64,000 nt of DNA from Cyanobium sp. CZS25K (GCA_030373325.1 JAUCZB010000006.1:84797-148796), one strand, 5' to 3'. Positions 48,171 to 58,925 are shown, counted from the stretch's first letter. Notes: generated from the letters alone by a model not told the origin. Numbers and translations: made by a program.

Positions 48171-50121
48171 AGCCACCTCCTTGATAAACGATCAACGCCA
48201 GCAGCCAGGCCAGCGACAGGGACCAACCCAGGGAAAGCAGGGCAAATTTGCGGCTTTTGGATTCCTGGATCTGAGCGGCCACCGTTCCAAGGCAAGGCGT
48301 GTAGAGCAGCACGAACGTCATGAAGCTCAACGACTGCAGCGGCGAGATCGCCGTCTGGATAGCCCCACCCAGCCCTGATTCGGTGGTTTTGTAGATCACC
48401 GCCATCGCGCCCAGCAGGATTTCCTTGGCGATGAAGCCAAAGAACAACGACACGGTGAGCTCCGGGTTCATGCCGATCGGCCCCAGCAACGGCTGGAACA
48501 GATGGCCAATTCCAGCCGCCAACGTGCGACCGGAGCCATCTGCCGCGGCAGGAGGAAGGTTGGTGAGCAGCCAGATGCCGGCCGCACCCACGATGATGAA
48601 CATCCGGGTGGTGACCATGAAATTGAGCATCGACGTCCAGCCGCGGCGCAGGATGGTGCTCAGGCTGGGAGCCCGATAGGGAGGCAGTTCCAGCACAAAG
48701 GCCTCCTCGCTTGGATAGGCCCGTTTGAACACCAGCCCGGTGATCACCGCCGCGGCAAAACTCATCACATAGAAACCGAACAGCACCAGCCCCGGTGCCC
48801 ACCAGGGTCTGGGGAAGAAGACGCCCGCCATGAAGATGAACACGGTCAGCCTGGCCTGGCAGAGGGCAAAGGGAATGCACAACATCGCCAGCAGGCGCAT
48901 GCCCCGATCCCGGATCACCCTGGTTCCCATGATCGAGGGCACATTGCAGCCGAAGCCCATGACCTGCAGAACGAAGGCCCGCCCGTCCAGCCCCAGCCAA
49001 CGCATGAAGCCATCCATCAGAAAGGCGGCACGCGGGAGATAGCCCGAATCTTCGATGATCCCGATCAGCACGTAAAACACAAAGATCAGTGGCAGGAAAG
49101 TGGCCACCGTGCTCACGCCCAGCCAGATCCCATCGAGCAGGAAGCGCTGCAGCCAGTCAGGAAAGCCGAGCAGCTGCAAGCCAGGTTCCAGCCAGCTTGC
49201 CTGGATCCAGGCGAGCCCGGAACCCATCAGGTCCTGCAGCGGCGTGGTCACCGCGTAGAGCACCTGAAACACCGCCAGCACAATCGCCAGGAAGAGCAGC
49301 ACGCCCAGCAGCGGGTTCAGCAGCACGCGATCCACCAGCCGCGTGCGTTGATTGAGCAACCGTTCCGGCAGCTTCACGTACCGGGCCACCAGCTCCTGCT
49401 GCCAGTCGTCGAGATCATCGGGCTCGGACTGGATCGGCCCAGGCGCCGACCCGTTGGAAGCCGGGCGGGTTTCGCCCCACTGATGCAGCTGGTCGATCAG
49501 GGAATGGATGCCCCGGTTGTGCCTGGCGCTCACAGGCAGCACCGGCAGGCCGAGGGCCTTTGAAAGGCCCTGGTGATCAATCGCGATGCCGAAGCGCTGG
49601 GCTTCATCGCTCATGTTGAGCGCGGCCACCACCGGCAGACCCAGCTGCTGAATCTGCAGGAGCAAGCGCAGCTGGCTGCTGATCTGGCTGGCATTCAGCA
49701 CCACGAGCACCAGATCGGGCGGCGTGTTGCGCAGGAAGCGTTGCACCACGGCCTCGTCTTCACTGCTGCCTATCAGGTCGTGGATCCCCGGCAGGTCCAC
49801 GAGGGCATAGGCCGTGCCGTTGCGGTCGGCCGGCATCGGACCCCGCAGCAGTTCCACCGTGAGCCCTGGCCAGTTGGCGATGTGCGCATTGCCACCCGTC
49901 AGCCGGTTGTAGAGCGTCGATTTGCCGGTGTTGGGCATGCCCAGCAGGGCGAGCTGATATCCCTGCCCAGGGCCGCCAGGCTGCGGCTCCCCAGGTCCGT
50001 GGCAGGAGCCAGAACCGCCCCAGCGCCAGCCCTCCCGGCGCTGGCGACGGCGCTCGCCGCTACCGTCGCAGGAGGGACAAGGCTCCGCCGGGACTGGTGT
50101 GGAGAGTTCAGAACCAGGCAT
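48151..50121 (-). CDS. feoB: Ferrous iron permease FeoB
   Basis: 656 residues: ferrous iron uptake across the cytoplasmic membrane. An N-terminal Cys/Arg-rich extension (PCPSCDGSGERRRQRREG, then GSCHGPGEP) may bind metal. The G domain has G1 LLGMPNTGKSTLYNRLTGGN, G3 LVDLPGIHDL, and G4 NMSDE. Gate/membrane segments follow (LLGVLLFLAIVLAVFQVLYA, VATFLPLIFVFYVLIGIIED, DSGYLPRAAFLMDGFMRWLG with Cys-bearing VMGFGCNVPSIMGTRVIRD). Length is shorter than E. coli FeoB (about 770) but typical of cyanobacteria. The ferritin gene lies upstream on the same strand. Confidence 0.95.
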   Translation of the reverse strand: MPGSELSTPVPAEPCPSCDGSGERRRQRREGWRWGGSGSCHGPGEPQPGGPGQGYQLALLGMPNTGKSTLYNRLTGGNAHIANWPGLTVELLRGPMPADRNGTAYALVDLPGIHDLIGSSEDEAVVQRFLRNTPPDLVLVVLNASQISSQLRLLLQIQQLGLPVVAALNMSDEAQRFGIAIDHQGLSKALGLPVLPVSARHNRGIHSLIDQLHQWGETRPASNGSAPGPIQSEPDDLDDWQQELVARYVKLPERLLNQRTRLVDRVLLNPLLGVLLFLAIVLAVFQVLYAVTTPLQDLMGSGLAWIQASWLEPGLQLLGFPDWLQRFLLDGIWLGVSTVATFLPLIFVFYVLIGIIEDSGYLPRAAFLMDGFMRWLGLDGRAFVLQVMGFGCNVPSIMGTRVIRDRGMRLLAMLCIPFALCQARLTVFIFMAGVFFPRPWWAPGLVLFGFYVMSFAAAVITGLVFKRAYPSEEAFVLELPPYRAPSLSTILRRGWTSMLNFMVTTRMFIIVGAAGIWLLTNLPPAAADGSGRTLAAGIGHLFQPLLGPIGMNPELTVSLFFGFIAKEILLGAMAVIYKTTESGLGGAIQTAISPLQSLSFMTFVLLYTPCLGTVAAQIQESKSRKFALLSLGWSLSLAWLLALIVYQGGGWVLSLR

Positions 50122-50189
50122 AGAGACCCATCACAAGCGAAAGTCCCTCAAACCCTGATAACACACTAAAGGGATAGCGGGATAAAAAA

Positions 50190-50717
50190 TCAGACGTCCC
50201 TGCCGCCGCTGAGACCGCCTTTGACATGGGTCAGGGCGGTCCCTTCCAGGAACTGCTGGTCGAGGAGCAGCAAGGCGGCGCTGTTGTCGCCGGCCAGCCG
50301 CAGGCGCTTGCGAACGAAGCGGGCTTCGGCCTCTTCCTGAAGCTGCTCGGCCACAAACCAATCCAGCATCGCCGTGGCACTGCGCTCGCCAACGTTCTCG
50401 GCCATGGCATAGAGCCGGTTGATCGAGGCGGTGACCCCCTTCTCCATGTCGTAAACCTGATCGAACAGCGCCTGCACCGACGGCCAGCTCCGTTCCGGGG
50501 CTTCAATCGTGGGCAGTTCCACCTGTTCGTCGCTGTCGACCAGATAGGCGATCATGCGGGCCGCATGGTCCCGTTCCTCCTGACTTTTGTCGTGCATGTA
50601 GGTGGAGAAACCCGCGAGATCCTTCTCACGCAGCCAGATCGACATGGCCAGATAGGTGTGACCGGCCTGAAACTCCGCTGCCAGGTGTTGATTGATGGCA
50701 CTGGTGAGCTCTTTCAC
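50190..50717 (-). CDS. Ferritin
   Basis: 175 residues, iron storage in the cytoplasm. Start is GTG 50717; the protein begins KELTSAINQHLAAEFQAGHT. Ferroxidase ligands are visible: Glu in AAEFQAGHTYLAMS, Glu/His in SQEERDHAARMIAYL and Glu in LQEEAEARFV. The remaining helices are as in bacterial non-haem ferritin (LFDQVYDMEKGVTASINRLY). It lies 68 bases before feoB, in the same orientation, so shared iron control is plausible though an internal feoB promoter is possible. Confidence 0.93.
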   Translation of the reverse strand: MKELTSAINQHLAAEFQAGHTYLAMSIWLREKDLAGFSTYMHDKSQEERDHAARMIAYLVDSDEQVELPTIEAPERSWPSVQALFDQVYDMEKGVTASINRLYAMAENVGERSATAMLDWFVAEQLQEEAEARFVRKRLRLAGDNSAALLLLDQQFLEGTALTHVKGGLSGGRDV

Positions 50718-50835
50718 GGGCCTTGCAGATCTGCCGTTCTTTTCTAGGTGCCCGCCATACCCAAACCTGTTCAACCCACACAGCACCAGGTAACAATTGC
50801 TACGTGCATCCCCCTGCACGAGCCAGGGGAGTCGA

Positions 50836-53800
50836 TCAGCCCTCGCTGACCCCCTCGATCCGATCTTCGATCTCCTGGTAGATCTCCTGCAGCTGGGCGA
50901 TGTTCTCGTCGCTGGTTTCCCAGTAGCCGCGGCCGTTTACCTCCAGCAGGGTTCCGACGATGCGGCGGAAGCTGTGGGGGTTGAGGTCCATCAGCCGCTT
51001 GCGCATCTCCGGATCGTTGATGAAGGTGTCATTGGCCTCCTCGTAAACGAAGTTGTCGACGGCGCCACTGGTGGCACTCCAGCCCAGGGTGAAGTTGAGC
51101 CGCTTGGCCACCTCCCGCACCCCTTCGTAGCCGGAATCGAGCATGCCCTCGTACCACTTGGGGTTGAGCAACTTGGTGCGGGAATCGAGGCGAATCGTTT
51201 CGCTCAGGGAGCGCACCTGGGCGTTGGCGGTGGTGGTGTCGGCGATGTAGCTGGTGGGGGCCTTGCCGTCGTCGCGCAGGCCGGCGATCAGCTTGGTGGG
51301 GTCGGAGTCGAAGTAGTGGCTCACATCGGTGAGGGAGATCTCGGCCGAATCCAGGTTCTGGAAGGTCACATCGGCGGTCTTCATCGCCGATTCGAACACC
51401 TCGCGGTTCTGATTCATCTCGCCCGGGTTGTCGGCATTGAAGGCAAATGTCTTGCGGCTGAGATACATCTCCTGCAGCTCGCCCTCCTCCTCCCAGGTGC
51501 TGTTCTCCACCGCGAGATTCACATTGGAGCTGTAGCTGCCGCTGGCATTGGAGAACACCCGGGTGGCGGCATCACGCAGGGAGATGCCCTGCTCGGCGGC
51601 CTGCTCCTGGCTGTGCTTGCGCACGAAGTTCATCTCCAGGGGCTCCTCGGCCTCGGCGGCCATCTTCACGCCCTGGTCGATCAGGGCCATCTGGTTGATG
51701 AACAGGTCGCGGAACACCCCCGAGCAGTTCACCACCACGTCGATGCGGGGCCGGCCCAGCTCCTCCAGGGAGATGAGTTCCAGCTTGTTCACCCGCCCGA
51801 GGGAATCGGCCATGGGCCGCACGCCGATGAACCAGAGGATCTGGGCCAGGGATTCGCCGTAGGTCTTGATGTTGTCGGTGCCCCAGAGCACGCAGGCGAT
51901 CGTTTCCGGCCAGGTGCCCTGCTCTGCCTTCTGGCGCTCGATCAGCCGGTCGACCACCACCTTGGCCGCCGCGATGGCCGCCCGGGTGGGGATGGCTTGG
52001 GGATCGAGGGCATGGATGTTCTTGCCGCTGGGCAGCACGCCGGGGTTGCGGATCGGATCCCCACCGGGTCCCGGCAGCACGTACTCGCCGTCGAGGGCCC
52101 GCAGCAGGCTCTCCATTTCCATGTCGGCGCAGATCTGCTCAAGGCAGAAGCGCAGGTAGGCGAACTGGCGATCCAGTTCGGTGACATCCACATCAGGGAA
52201 GCCGGCCGCCCGGCAGGCGCTCAGCCAGGGGCTGGGCAGGCGGTAGCCGAAGCGCTCGATCAGCGCGAAGAACCAGTCAAAACGGCGCCGGAGGCTCACC
52301 CGGCCATCGCTGCCCGTCACCTGGCGCACCATGGCGCCCACCGCCGAACGGCAGGCCTCGGTGATCACCCGGTTGAGCTCCACATCGTCCAGCACGCCCT
52401 CGTCGTTGCCCCGGTACACCTCGGCGATGGTGCGGCCCCGGCTCTCGGCCAGCAGCCCCGGCAGGGACCGCAGGTCCTCCTCCTCCCGCTCCAGGGCGGC
52501 GATGCTCACCAGGGTGGCGATCGCCTCCTCGGCGGTGGGCGGCTTGCCGATGGTGTGCAGACCGCAGGGCAGCAGCCGGCTCTCGATTTCCATCAGCTGG
52601 CGATAGACGGCACCGACGACGGAGTCCCTGCCGGCAAGGTCCAGCAAAGAAGCATCGGCCTCCCCCTCAGGCAGCTCCACGTCTTTGTCGAGGTTGCACT
52701 GGCGGGCGGTTTCGATGATCGCGTTGACGATCTGCACACCTCTGGAGCTCTCCCGCAGCTGCTGGTAGGAGCCCACCAGCTCGCCCAGCTCCTTGAGGCC
52801 CTTGTAGAGGCCGGCGTTCTCGGCCGGCGGGGTGAGGTAGCTGATGGTGGAGGCGTAACCACGCCGCTTGGCGATGGTGGCTTCGCTCGGATTGTTGGCG
52901 GCGTAGTAATAGAGGTTGGGCAGGGCGCCGATGAGGGAATCGGGGTAGCAGGTCTCGCTCATGCCCATCTGCTTGCCCGGCATGAACTCAAGGGAGCCAT
53001 GGGTGCCGAAGTGCAGCACCGCATCGGCGCCCCACACCTTCTCCAGATAGGTGTAGTAGGCGGCGAAACCGTGGTGGGGGCTGGCGCTGCGCGAGTAGAG
53101 CAGGCGCATCGGATCACCCTCGTAGCCGAAGGTGGGCTGCACCCCCACGAACACGTTGCCGAAGTGGCGGCCGTAGATCAGCAGGTTGGTGCCATCGGAA
53201 TTGAGGCTGCCGGGGGGCTTGCCCCAGTTCTCCTCCAGGCGTTCGGAATAGGGGGTGAGCCGTTCGTACTCCGCCACGCTCATGCGATGGGCGATGGCCA
53301 GCTCGGGGGCGCCATCGAGGGCCTCGGGATCGCTGAGCACCGCCTCCATCAGCTCCTTGGGGCTGCGGGGCATGGCCTCCACCGTGTACCCCTTCGCCTT
53401 CATCTCCTCCAGGACGCGGAAGATCGAGCCGAACACATCCAGGTAGGCGGCGGTGCCCACGTTGCCCTTGTCGGGGGGGAAGCTGAACACGGTGATCGCC
53501 AGCTTCTTGGTGGCCCGGGGCTTGATCCGCAGGGAGGCCCAGCGGATCGCCCGCTCGGCGATGGCATCCACCCGGTCCTGGAGGGTGTGGGCCTTGCCGG
53601 TGGCATCGTCGCGCCCCGACAGCACGATCGGTTCGATGGCGCCATCGAGTTCGGGGATGGCGATCTGCAGGGCCACCTGCACCGGGTGCAGCCCCAGATC
53701 GCTCTCCTCCCACTCCTGGGTGGTCTGGAACACCAGGGGCAGGGCCACCATGTAGGGCCGGTTGAGCCGCTTGAGGGTCTCGATCGCCTTGGGGTGATCC

Positions 53801-54855
53801 TGGCGGGCCGGACCACCCACCAGGGCGAAGCCGGTGAGGCTCACCACCCCGTCCACCAGCGGCTGGTCCGGGTTGAGGGGGTCGTAGAAGAAGGCGGAGA
53901 CGGGCCGGGAGAAATCCAGGCCGCCGCAGAACACCGGGATCACCGTGGCGCCCCGGTATTCGAGCTCCTGGATCACGGCCACGTAGTGGGCGTCATCGCC
54001 GGTGACGATGTGGCTGCGCTGCAGCACCAGACCGATCACCGGACCACGGCGGGCCTGCTCACTCAGATCGGCGCGGCTGGCGCTCCAGTTGAGGTACTCC
54101 TTGAGGTCCTCGAACATCCCCGGGGCCATCGGGTGCCAGATGCCCAGGTCCGGGAACACCACCGGGTCGGCGACGGTCAGCTGGGGCCGATCACTCTCCC
54201 CGCGGGGGAACACGTACTTGTCCGCCAGCATCAGCAGGAAGTTGCGCAGGTTGTCCGGCGTTCCCCCCAGCCAGTACTGGAAGCTGAGCATGAAGGAGCG
54301 GGCGTCCTGGGCCTTCTCCACCGGCAGGTACTTGAGCACCGTCGGCAGGGTGTTCAGCAGCTTGAGCATGGCGTCCTGGAAGCCGGCCCCACTGGCTTCC
54401 TTGCGCTTGCGCATGAACTGGGCGATGGCGCTCTTGCTCTGGCCCAGCTGGGCCATCGAGAAGCTGCCCAGCTTGTTGAGGCGCATCACCTCCGGCATCG
54501 ACGGGAACACCACCACCGCCTTGAGCCGGTCGCGGTGCGGGGCCACCGCCTCCACCACCCTCTGGGCCAGGTCCTCGATGAAGATCAGCGAGGCGATGAA
54601 CACATCGGCGGCGGCCACGTCGGCGCAGAAATCGGCGTAGTTGGCCGGATCGCGCAACTCCTCGATCAGGTAGCCGCTCAGCTCCACCGCCAGGGGGCCG
54701 TTCTGGTCGTTGAGACCGGTGGCGGCGGTGGTGAGGGCGTTCTGGTACTGGGGTTCGAGCACCACGTAGACGGCCTTCATCACCACCCGGTCTGTGGCGC
54801 CATCGGTGGGGGCAGGGCTGACCCGGCGGCTGGCGGAACGGACCTGCGTGAACAT
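50836..54855 (-). CDS. chlH: Magnesium chelatase subunit H (ChlH)
   Basis: Porphyrin-binding subunit that, with ChlI and ChlD, inserts Mg2+ into protoporphyrin IX, the first dedicated step to chlorophyll. 1339 residues from ATG 54855, normal for ChlH. Seen: the start [80 protein letters not shown] and the end-domain [20 protein letters not shown]. Further upstream codons are in frame but lack support. The ChlI and ChlD genes are not in the window. The gene is on its own strand next to dapB, divergent. Confidence 0.97.
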   Translation of the reverse strand: MFTQVRSASRRVSPAPTDGATDRVVMKAVYVVLEPQYQNALTTAATGLNDQNGPLAVELSGYLIEELRDPANYADFCADVAAADVFIASLIFIEDLAQRVVEAVAPHRDRLKAVVVFPSMPEVMRLNKLGSFSMAQLGQSKSAIAQFMRKRKEASGAGFQDAMLKLLNTLPTVLKYLPVEKAQDARSFMLSFQYWLGGTPDNLRNFLLMLADKYVFPRGESDRPQLTVADPVVFPDLGIWHPMAPGMFEDLKEYLNWSASRADLSEQARRGPVIGLVLQRSHIVTGDDAHYVAVIQELEYRGATVIPVFCGGLDFSRPVSAFFYDPLNPDQPLVDGVVSLTGFALVGGPARQDHPKAIETLKRLNRPYMVALPLVFQTTQEWEESDLGLHPVQVALQIAIPELDGAIEPIVLSGRDDATGKAHTLQDRVDAIAERAIRWASLRIKPRATKKLAITVFSFPPDKGNVGTAAYLDVFGSIFRVLEEMKAKGYTVEAMPRSPKELMEAVLSDPEALDGAPELAIAHRMSVAEYERLTPYSERLEENWGKPPGSLNSDGTNLLIYGRHFGNVFVGVQPTFGYEGDPMRLLYSRSASPHHGFAAYYTYLEKVWGADAVLHFGTHGSLEFMPGKQMGMSETCYPDSLIGALPNLYYYAANNPSEATIAKRRGYASTISYLTPPAENAGLYKGLKELGELVGSYQQLRESSRGVQIVNAIIETARQCNLDKDVELPEGEADASLLDLAGRDSVVGAVYRQLMEIESRLLPCGLHTIGKPPTAEEAIATLVSIAALEREEEDLRSLPGLLAESRGRTIAEVYRGNDEGVLDDVELNRVITEACRSAVGAMVRQVTGSDGRVSLRRRFDWFFALIERFGYRLPSPWLSACRAAGFPDVDVTELDRQFAYLRFCLEQICADMEMESLLRALDGEYVLPGPGGDPIRNPGVLPSGKNIHALDPQAIPTRAAIAAAKVVVDRLIERQKAEQGTWPETIACVLWGTDNIKTYGESLAQILWFIGVRPMADSLGRVNKLELISLEELGRPRIDVVVNCSGVFRDLFINQMALIDQGVKMAAEAEEPLEMNFVRKHSQEQAAEQGISLRDAATRVFSNASGSYSSNVNLAVENSTWEEEGELQEMYLSRKTFAFNADNPGEMNQNREVFESAMKTADVTFQNLDSAEISLTDVSHYFDSDPTKLIAGLRDDGKAPTSYIADTTTANAQVRSLSETIRLDSRTKLLNPKWYEGMLDSGYEGVREVAKRLNFTLGWSATSGAVDNFVYEEANDTFINDPEMRKRLMDLNPHSFRRIVGTLLEVNGRGYWETSDENIAQLQEIYQEIEDRIEGVSEG

Positions 54856-54992
54856 GCGGCGGATGCGTTGAGCAATGTGAAGCAGCCTACGGAGCACCCG
54901 TCGCTGGCGCGATCGGTTGCAGCGCAGCGTTACAGGCCAGCGCTCTGCCGGTGGACCGGGCCTCATAGGCTCGCCTGCAACGCCTGCACCCC

Positions 54993-55853
54993 ATGACCGC
55001 GTCCCCTCCCTCTCCTGCGGCCCCGATCCCGGTGGTGGTGGCCGGGGCCCTCGGCCGCATGGGCGCCGAGGTGATCAAGGCCGTGGTGGCGGCCCCCGAC
55101 TGCACCCTGGTGGGGGCGATCGACACCACACCGGGCCGCGAAGGCGAGGACGTCGGCCTGGCCCTGGGGCTGGGGGAACTGGAGGTGGCGCTCAGCGCCG
55201 ATTTCGAGGGCAGCCTCTGCCAGGCAAGCCAGGCGGTGCGGCAGGCCGGCCCCGGCGGCGGGGCGGTGCTGGTGGATTTCACCCATCCCAGCGTCGTCTT
55301 CGAACACTGCCGAGGCGCCTTCGCCTATGGCGTCCATCCCGTGATCGGCACCACGGGCCTGCGTCCCGACCAGCTGGCGGATCTGGCCACCTTCGCCGAC
55401 AAGGCCTCGATGGGGGGGGCGGTGGTGCCCAATTTCTGCGTGGGCATGGTGCTGCTGCAGCAGGCGGCGGCGGCGGCGGCCCGTTACTACGACTACGCCG
55501 AGCTCACCGAACTGCACCACAACCGCAAGGCCGATGCCCCCAGCGGCACCTGCCTCAAGACCGCCGAACTGATGGAGGAGCTCGGCAAGTCCTTCAACCC
55601 CGCCCAGGTGGAGGAGCACGAGAGCCTGGCCGGCTGCCGGGGGGGACTCAGGGAGAGCGGCCTGCGGCTCCATTCGGTGCGGCTGCCGGGGCTGGTGGCC
55701 CACCAGGAGGTGATGTTCGGCTCCCCCGGCGAGACCTACACCCTGCGCCACGACACGATCGAACGCAGCGCCTACATGCCCGGCGTGCTGCTCACGGTCC
55801 GCAAGGTGCGCAATCTGGGCGGACTGGTCTACGGGCTGGAGCGGGTCCTGTGA
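54993..55853 (+). CDS. dapB: 4-hydroxy-tetrahydrodipicolinate reductase DapB
   Basis: NAD(P)H-dependent step of lysine/diaminopimelate synthesis. 286 residues; the first 12 ([12 protein letters not shown]) are a short Pro-rich extension. Motifs: [20 protein letters not shown] (dinucleotide loop GxxGRMG), [42 protein letters not shown] and [20 protein letters not shown] (catalytic His and Lys in HHxxKxDxPSGTA-like). Divergent from chlH; 137 bases between the starts. Confidence 0.96.
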   Translation: MTASPPSPAAPIPVVVAGALGRMGAEVIKAVVAAPDCTLVGAIDTTPGREGEDVGLALGLGELEVALSADFEGSLCQASQAVRQAGPGGGAVLVDFTHPSVVFEHCRGAFAYGVHPVIGTTGLRPDQLADLATFADKASMGGAVVPNFCVGMVLLQQAAAAAARYYDYAELTELHHNRKADAPSGTCLKTAELMEELGKSFNPAQVEEHESLAGCRGGLRESGLRLHSVRLPGLVAHQEVMFGSPGETYTLRHDTIERSAYMPGVLLTVRKVRNLGGLVYGLERVL

Positions 55854-55873
55854 GCGGCACCCTTTGTTAACTG

Positions 55874-56521
55874 ATGCTGATCCCCCTCAAACCCGGCGAA
55901 CTGTTTCGCCTGATCCCGGCGGTGGCCACCGGCCCCCAGTTCAGCGCCAGCAGCGGCGATCCGCGCAAGCTGCTGCAGCGGGTGCTGATTTCGGTGATCG
56001 GCGGGGTGATCTCCCTGCTGATCAGCCAGGTGCTGCTGTTCCGCAGCCAGGCGGGCCCGGTGTTCCTGGTGGTGGGCTTCGTGTTCCTGCTCTATCTGTT
56101 GTGGGGACCGATCCTGGAGGCGGGCCGCCGCAACGCGACCCTGCGCCGCTACCCGGCGGCCGCCATCTTCGAGGGGGTGGTGGCCGATCAGTTCCGCCGA
56201 GAGGTGGTGGAAAATCGCCGCGAACAGGCCAACCGCCAGGGGCGGCTGGAGCTGGTGGAGAACCGGCGCACCTGGCTGTGCCTGGAGCTGGAGGACGAGG
56301 ACGGCTACCTGGGCCAGATCCGCTTCCCCCTCGAGAAGAAACACGAGCAGATCCGGCGGGGCATGGTGATCCGCTGTCTGGTGCTGAGCGAACGCCGGGA
56401 CTTCTCCCGCATCGGCGCCCTCTCCGACGGCTGGTTACCGCAGCTCAAGCAATGGGTGGGCGAGTACCCCTACCTGTTGCGTCCAGCCTTCGAGGAGCTC
56501 TGCCTGAGACGCCTGGGGTGA
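55874..56521 (+). CDS. Two-TM membrane protein, conserved cyanobacterial type
   Basis: 215 residues. Two adjacent membrane segments (VLISVIGGVISLLISQVLLF and GPVFLVVGFVFLLYLLWGPI) are followed by a basic helical linker (YPAAAIFEGVVADQFRREVV) and a beta-rich soluble domain (LCLELEDEDGYLGQIRFPLE, VIRCLVLSERRDFSRIG). The type is found widely in cyanobacteria, sometimes annotated as a phosphate permease component without evidence; I infer no transport role. It follows dapB by 20 bases on the same strand and may share its transcript. Confidence 0.72.
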   Translation: MLIPLKPGELFRLIPAVATGPQFSASSGDPRKLLQRVLISVIGGVISLLISQVLLFRSQAGPVFLVVGFVFLLYLLWGPILEAGRRNATLRRYPAAAIFEGVVADQFRREVVENRREQANRQGRLELVENRRTWLCLELEDEDGYLGQIRFPLEKKHEQIRRGMVIRCLVLSERRDFSRIGALSDGWLPQLKQWVGEYPYLLRPAFEELCLRRLG

Positions 56522-56527
56522 GGAACA

Positions 56528-56557
56528 TTGGACGGATCCGAAACAATGCGTTACAAT
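56528..56557 (+). promoter_or_regulatory. Sigma-70-type promoter of the HLIP gene
   Basis: TTGGAC (56528-56533) and TACAAT (56552-56557) with an 18-base spacer lie 29 bases before ATG 56587. AAGGAG follows as ribosome binding site. Light-control elements were not recognisable. Confidence 0.6.
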
Positions 56558-56586
56558 TCTCGTAACACTTCTCAAGGAGTCCTCCC

Positions 56587-56856
56587 ATGACCGCCGCCAC
56601 CCCCACCGCTCCCACCGCCCTCGATCGTTCCTCCATCCGCGGTGCCACCGTCACCACCGAAGACGGTGGTCGCCTCAACGCCTTCGCCACCGAACCCCGC
56701 ATGGAAGTGGTCAGCCCCGAGAGCGGCTGGGGCTTCCACGAGCGCGCCGAGAAACTGAACGGTCGCATGGCCATGCTCGGCTTCATCGCTCTGCTCGCCA
56801 CCGAGTTCGCCCTGGGCGGCGAAGCCTTCACCCGCGGCCTGCTCGGCATCGGCTGA
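56587..56856 (+). CDS. High-light-inducible chlorophyll-binding protein (HLIP/Scp)
   Basis: 89 residues, one chlorophyll-a/b-binding-type helix in the thylakoid. The signature ExxNGRxAMLGF is present in HERAEKLNGRMAMLGFIALL, with Glu and Asn-Arg chlorophyll ligands. The helix ends near FALGGEAFTRGLLGIG. A polar N-terminus of about 45 residues (Thr/Ala/Pro-rich) precedes it. HLIPs protect newly made photosystems and dissipate energy under light stress. Upstream AAGGAG and a good promoter support the start; a terminator follows. Confidence 0.95.
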   Translation: MTAATPTAPTALDRSSIRGATVTTEDGGRLNAFATEPRMEVVSPESGWGFHERAEKLNGRMAMLGFIALLATEFALGGEAFTRGLLGIG

Positions 56857-56913
56857 GTCTTCCGTCCCTCAAGTACACATCCAACGGGCCGCCGATCACG
56901 GTGGCCCCCTTCG

Positions 56914-56942
56914 CCGCAGCAGACTTTCTGTTGCGGCTTTTC
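56914..56942 (+). terminator. Rho-independent terminator after the HLIP gene
   Basis: CCGCAGCAG (56914-56922) and CTGTTGCGG (56928-56936) form a 9-bp stem with a 5-base loop and one G-T pair, followed by CTTTTCT. It lies 57 bases past the HLIP stop, just before the next gene. Confidence 0.75.
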
Positions 56943-56949
56943 TCTGGCC

Positions 56950-58182
56950 ATGCCCGCTTCGCTCCACGCCCGGATCCTCGGAGCCGGCCCCACCGGCGCC
57001 CTGGCGGCCCTGGCTCTGGCGCAGGCCGGCTGGCGCGTGAGCCTGCACGATCCCCTGCCCCCCGAGGCCCTGCAGGGTCGGGAGCGGGCCTATGCCTTCA
57101 CCCATTCCAGCCGCGAGCTGCTGGAGCTCCTGGGGCTCTGGCAGGAGCTCCTGCCCAGCCTGGCCCCCTTCCGTCAGCTGCACCTCCGGGACGTGGCGAC
57201 GGAGCGCCGAGTGAACTTCAAGCCGGCGGACCTGGGGGGGGCCGAACCGGTGGGCTGGATCGGGTCCCACCAGCCCCTGATGGCGCTTTTGCTGCGACGC
57301 CTGGCCCAGCATCCCGCCGTGGCCCTGGCGCTCGGAACGGCCGCCCCAGCCGATGCCGCCGGCGAGCCCGATCTGCTGGTGGCCGCGGACGGGCCCGATT
57401 CCCCCACCCGCCGTGCCCTGGGCATCGGTCAGTGGAGCCACCGGTACCGCCAGTCCTGCCTCACCGTTCAGGTGGAGATGCGCGGCTGCGCCGACGACGA
57501 GGCCTGGGAATTGCTGCGCCCCGAGGGCCCCTTCGCGGTGCTTCCCCTCGGCAAGGGCCGTTTCCAGCTGGTCTGGAGCGCTGCCACGGCCCGCTGCCAG
57601 CAGCTGGAGGCCCTGGGCGACACGGCCTTCCTCGACCGGCTGGCGGGGGCCCTTCCGGACGTGCTCCAGCCCGATGCCCTGCTGGTCAAGCCGCGCAGCT
57701 TTCCGGTGGCCCTGCAGCTGGCCCGGCGGCTGCATCGCGGCCGCACGGTGCTGGTGGGGGAAAGCGCCCACCGCTGCCACCCGGTGGGCGGCCAGGGGTT
57801 GAATCTCTGCTGGCGGGATGTGGCGGTGCTGCATCGGCTCGCCGAACGGACGGCCCGGGGATCGCTGCATTCGCGCCGCATCGGTGCAGCCTATGGGCGG
57901 CGCCGTTGGCCCGACCTGCTGCTCACCCTGCTGGCCACCGACCTGCTGGTCAGAGTGTTCTCCAACCGTCTCCCCTGGCTTCTGCCCCTGCGCGGCATGG
58001 CGTTCTCGGCCCTGGCCCGCTTCGGCTGGACCAGGGGACTGGCCCTGCGTGCCATGACCCAGGGAGCTTGCCGCCTGCAGCCGTCGCTCCCAGCATGGGC
58101 CCATGGTGATCAGCAACTCTCCCCAGCCCCTGCCCTCTCCGGCCATGGTGCGGTTCCTGCGCCATCAGCTCGGCCTGAGTGA
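56950..58182 (+). CDS. FAD-dependent monooxygenase, UbiH/Coq6-like
   Basis: 410 residues. FAD-binding start ARILGAGPTGALAALALAQA, second GD-type motif LLVAADGPDSPTRRALGIGQ, and third block VLVGESAHRCHPVGGQGLNL with CWRDV. This is the p-hydroxybenzoate-hydroxylase-like (UbiH/UbiF/VisC) group; in cyanobacteria a plastoquinone-ring hydroxylation or other quinone role is conceivable but not shown. The last about 45 residues (PSLPAWAHGDQQLSPAPA) do not look conserved and overlap the DUF2949 gene. Confidence 0.85.
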   Translation: MPASLHARILGAGPTGALAALALAQAGWRVSLHDPLPPEALQGRERAYAFTHSSRELLELLGLWQELLPSLAPFRQLHLRDVATERRVNFKPADLGGAEPVGWIGSHQPLMALLLRRLAQHPAVALALGTAAPADAAGEPDLLVAADGPDSPTRRALGIGQWSHRYRQSCLTVQVEMRGCADDEAWELLRPEGPFAVLPLGKGRFQLVWSAATARCQQLEALGDTAFLDRLAGALPDVLQPDALLVKPRSFPVALQLARRLHRGRTVLVGESAHRCHPVGGQGLNLCWRDVAVLHRLAERTARGSLHSRRIGAAYGRRRWPDLLLTLLATDLLVRVFSNRLPWLLPLRGMAFSALARFGWTRGLALRAMTQGACRLQPSLPAWAHGDQQLSPAPALSGHGAVPAPSARPE

Positions 58183-58315
58183 GAACGCCCTGCAGCTGGG
58201 GATCAGACAGTCCCAGCTGGAGCAGGCGCCACTGCCGGCCGTGCTCTGGCGTTTCGGTCTGATCAGCCTTGAGCAGTTCGACAGCGTCCTCACCTGGCAG
58301 GACCAGCAGACCTGA
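58103..58315 (+). CDS. DUF2949 small protein
   Basis: 70 residues. The conserved part runs from MVRFLRHQLGLSENALQLGI through RQSQLEQAPLPAVLWRFGLI to SLEQFDSVLTWQDQ, as in the cyanobacterial DUF2949 family, function unknown. ATG 58145 would omit a 14-residue Pro/Ser leader and may be the true start. It overlaps the 3' end of the monooxygenase gene in another frame and stops three bases before the convergent apt gene. Confidence 0.82.
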   Translation: MVISNSPQPLPSPAMVRFLRHQLGLSENALQLGIRQSQLEQAPLPAVLWRFGLISLEQFDSVLTWQDQQT

Positions 58316-58318
58316 GGC

Positions 58319-58858
58319 TCAGCTGTAAATGATCAGCGACGCGATCGGATGCTCCTCGGGCAGCCGCCGGCGACCCTCCAGGGCCGCCAGTTCCGCCAGG
58401 AAACCGAAGCCGCACAGCTCCCCTCCCGCCCTCTGCACCAGCTCGGTGCAGGCCGCGGCGGTGCCCCCGGTGGCCAGCAGGTCGTCGACGATCAGCACCC
58501 GCTGACCGACGCCAAGGGCATCGCTGTGGATCTCCAGCCGGTCGGTGCCGTACTCGAGGCTGTAGTCCACCCCGATCACCTCGCCGGGGAGCTTGCCGGG
58601 CTTACGCACCGGCACGAATCCCACCCCGACGACGGTGGCCAGGGCGGTGCCGACGATGAAACCACGGGATTCGATGCCCACGATCAGGTCCGGCTGCACC
58701 CGCTCGCAGAGCAGGCCCAGCAGGCGGATGGCCTCGCCCCAGCCCTCGGGATCCCGCATCAGGGGGGTGAGGTCACGGAAGAGGATGCCCGGCTTCGGAA
58801 AGTCGGGAATGTCCCGGACCCAGGTGCGCAGATCGATTGATGGAGGGCTGCTGGGCAT
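58319..58858 (-). CDS. apt: Adenine phosphoribosyltransferase Apt
   Basis: 179 residues; salvages adenine with PRPP to AMP. Blocks: [60 protein letters not shown] and the PRPP loop [21 protein letters not shown]-terminus SLIIYS is typical. Start ATG 58858 is preferred; in-frame codons upstream run into the divergent DUF3038 region. Confidence 0.95.
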   Translation of the reverse strand: MPSSPPSIDLRTWVRDIPDFPKPGILFRDLTPLMRDPEGWGEAIRLLGLLCERVQPDLIVGIESRGFIVGTALATVVGVGFVPVRKPGKLPGEVIGVDYSLEYGTDRLEIHSDALGVGQRVLIVDDLLATGGTAAACTELVQRAGGELCGFGFLAELAALEGRRRLPEEHPIASLIIYS

Positions 58859-58925
58859 CGTGCTGGTGAAGGGACCGGTACCGGCGACGTGACGGATGGA
58901 CGGCGCCGCTGGCATCATCGCAGTC

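Noticed and set aside
50797..54996. Very long plus-strand open frame opposite chlH
   Set aside because: It mirrors the chlH codons; in GC-rich DNA the antisense frame lacks stops. Its translation is His/Gly/Ala-rich and has no family motif.
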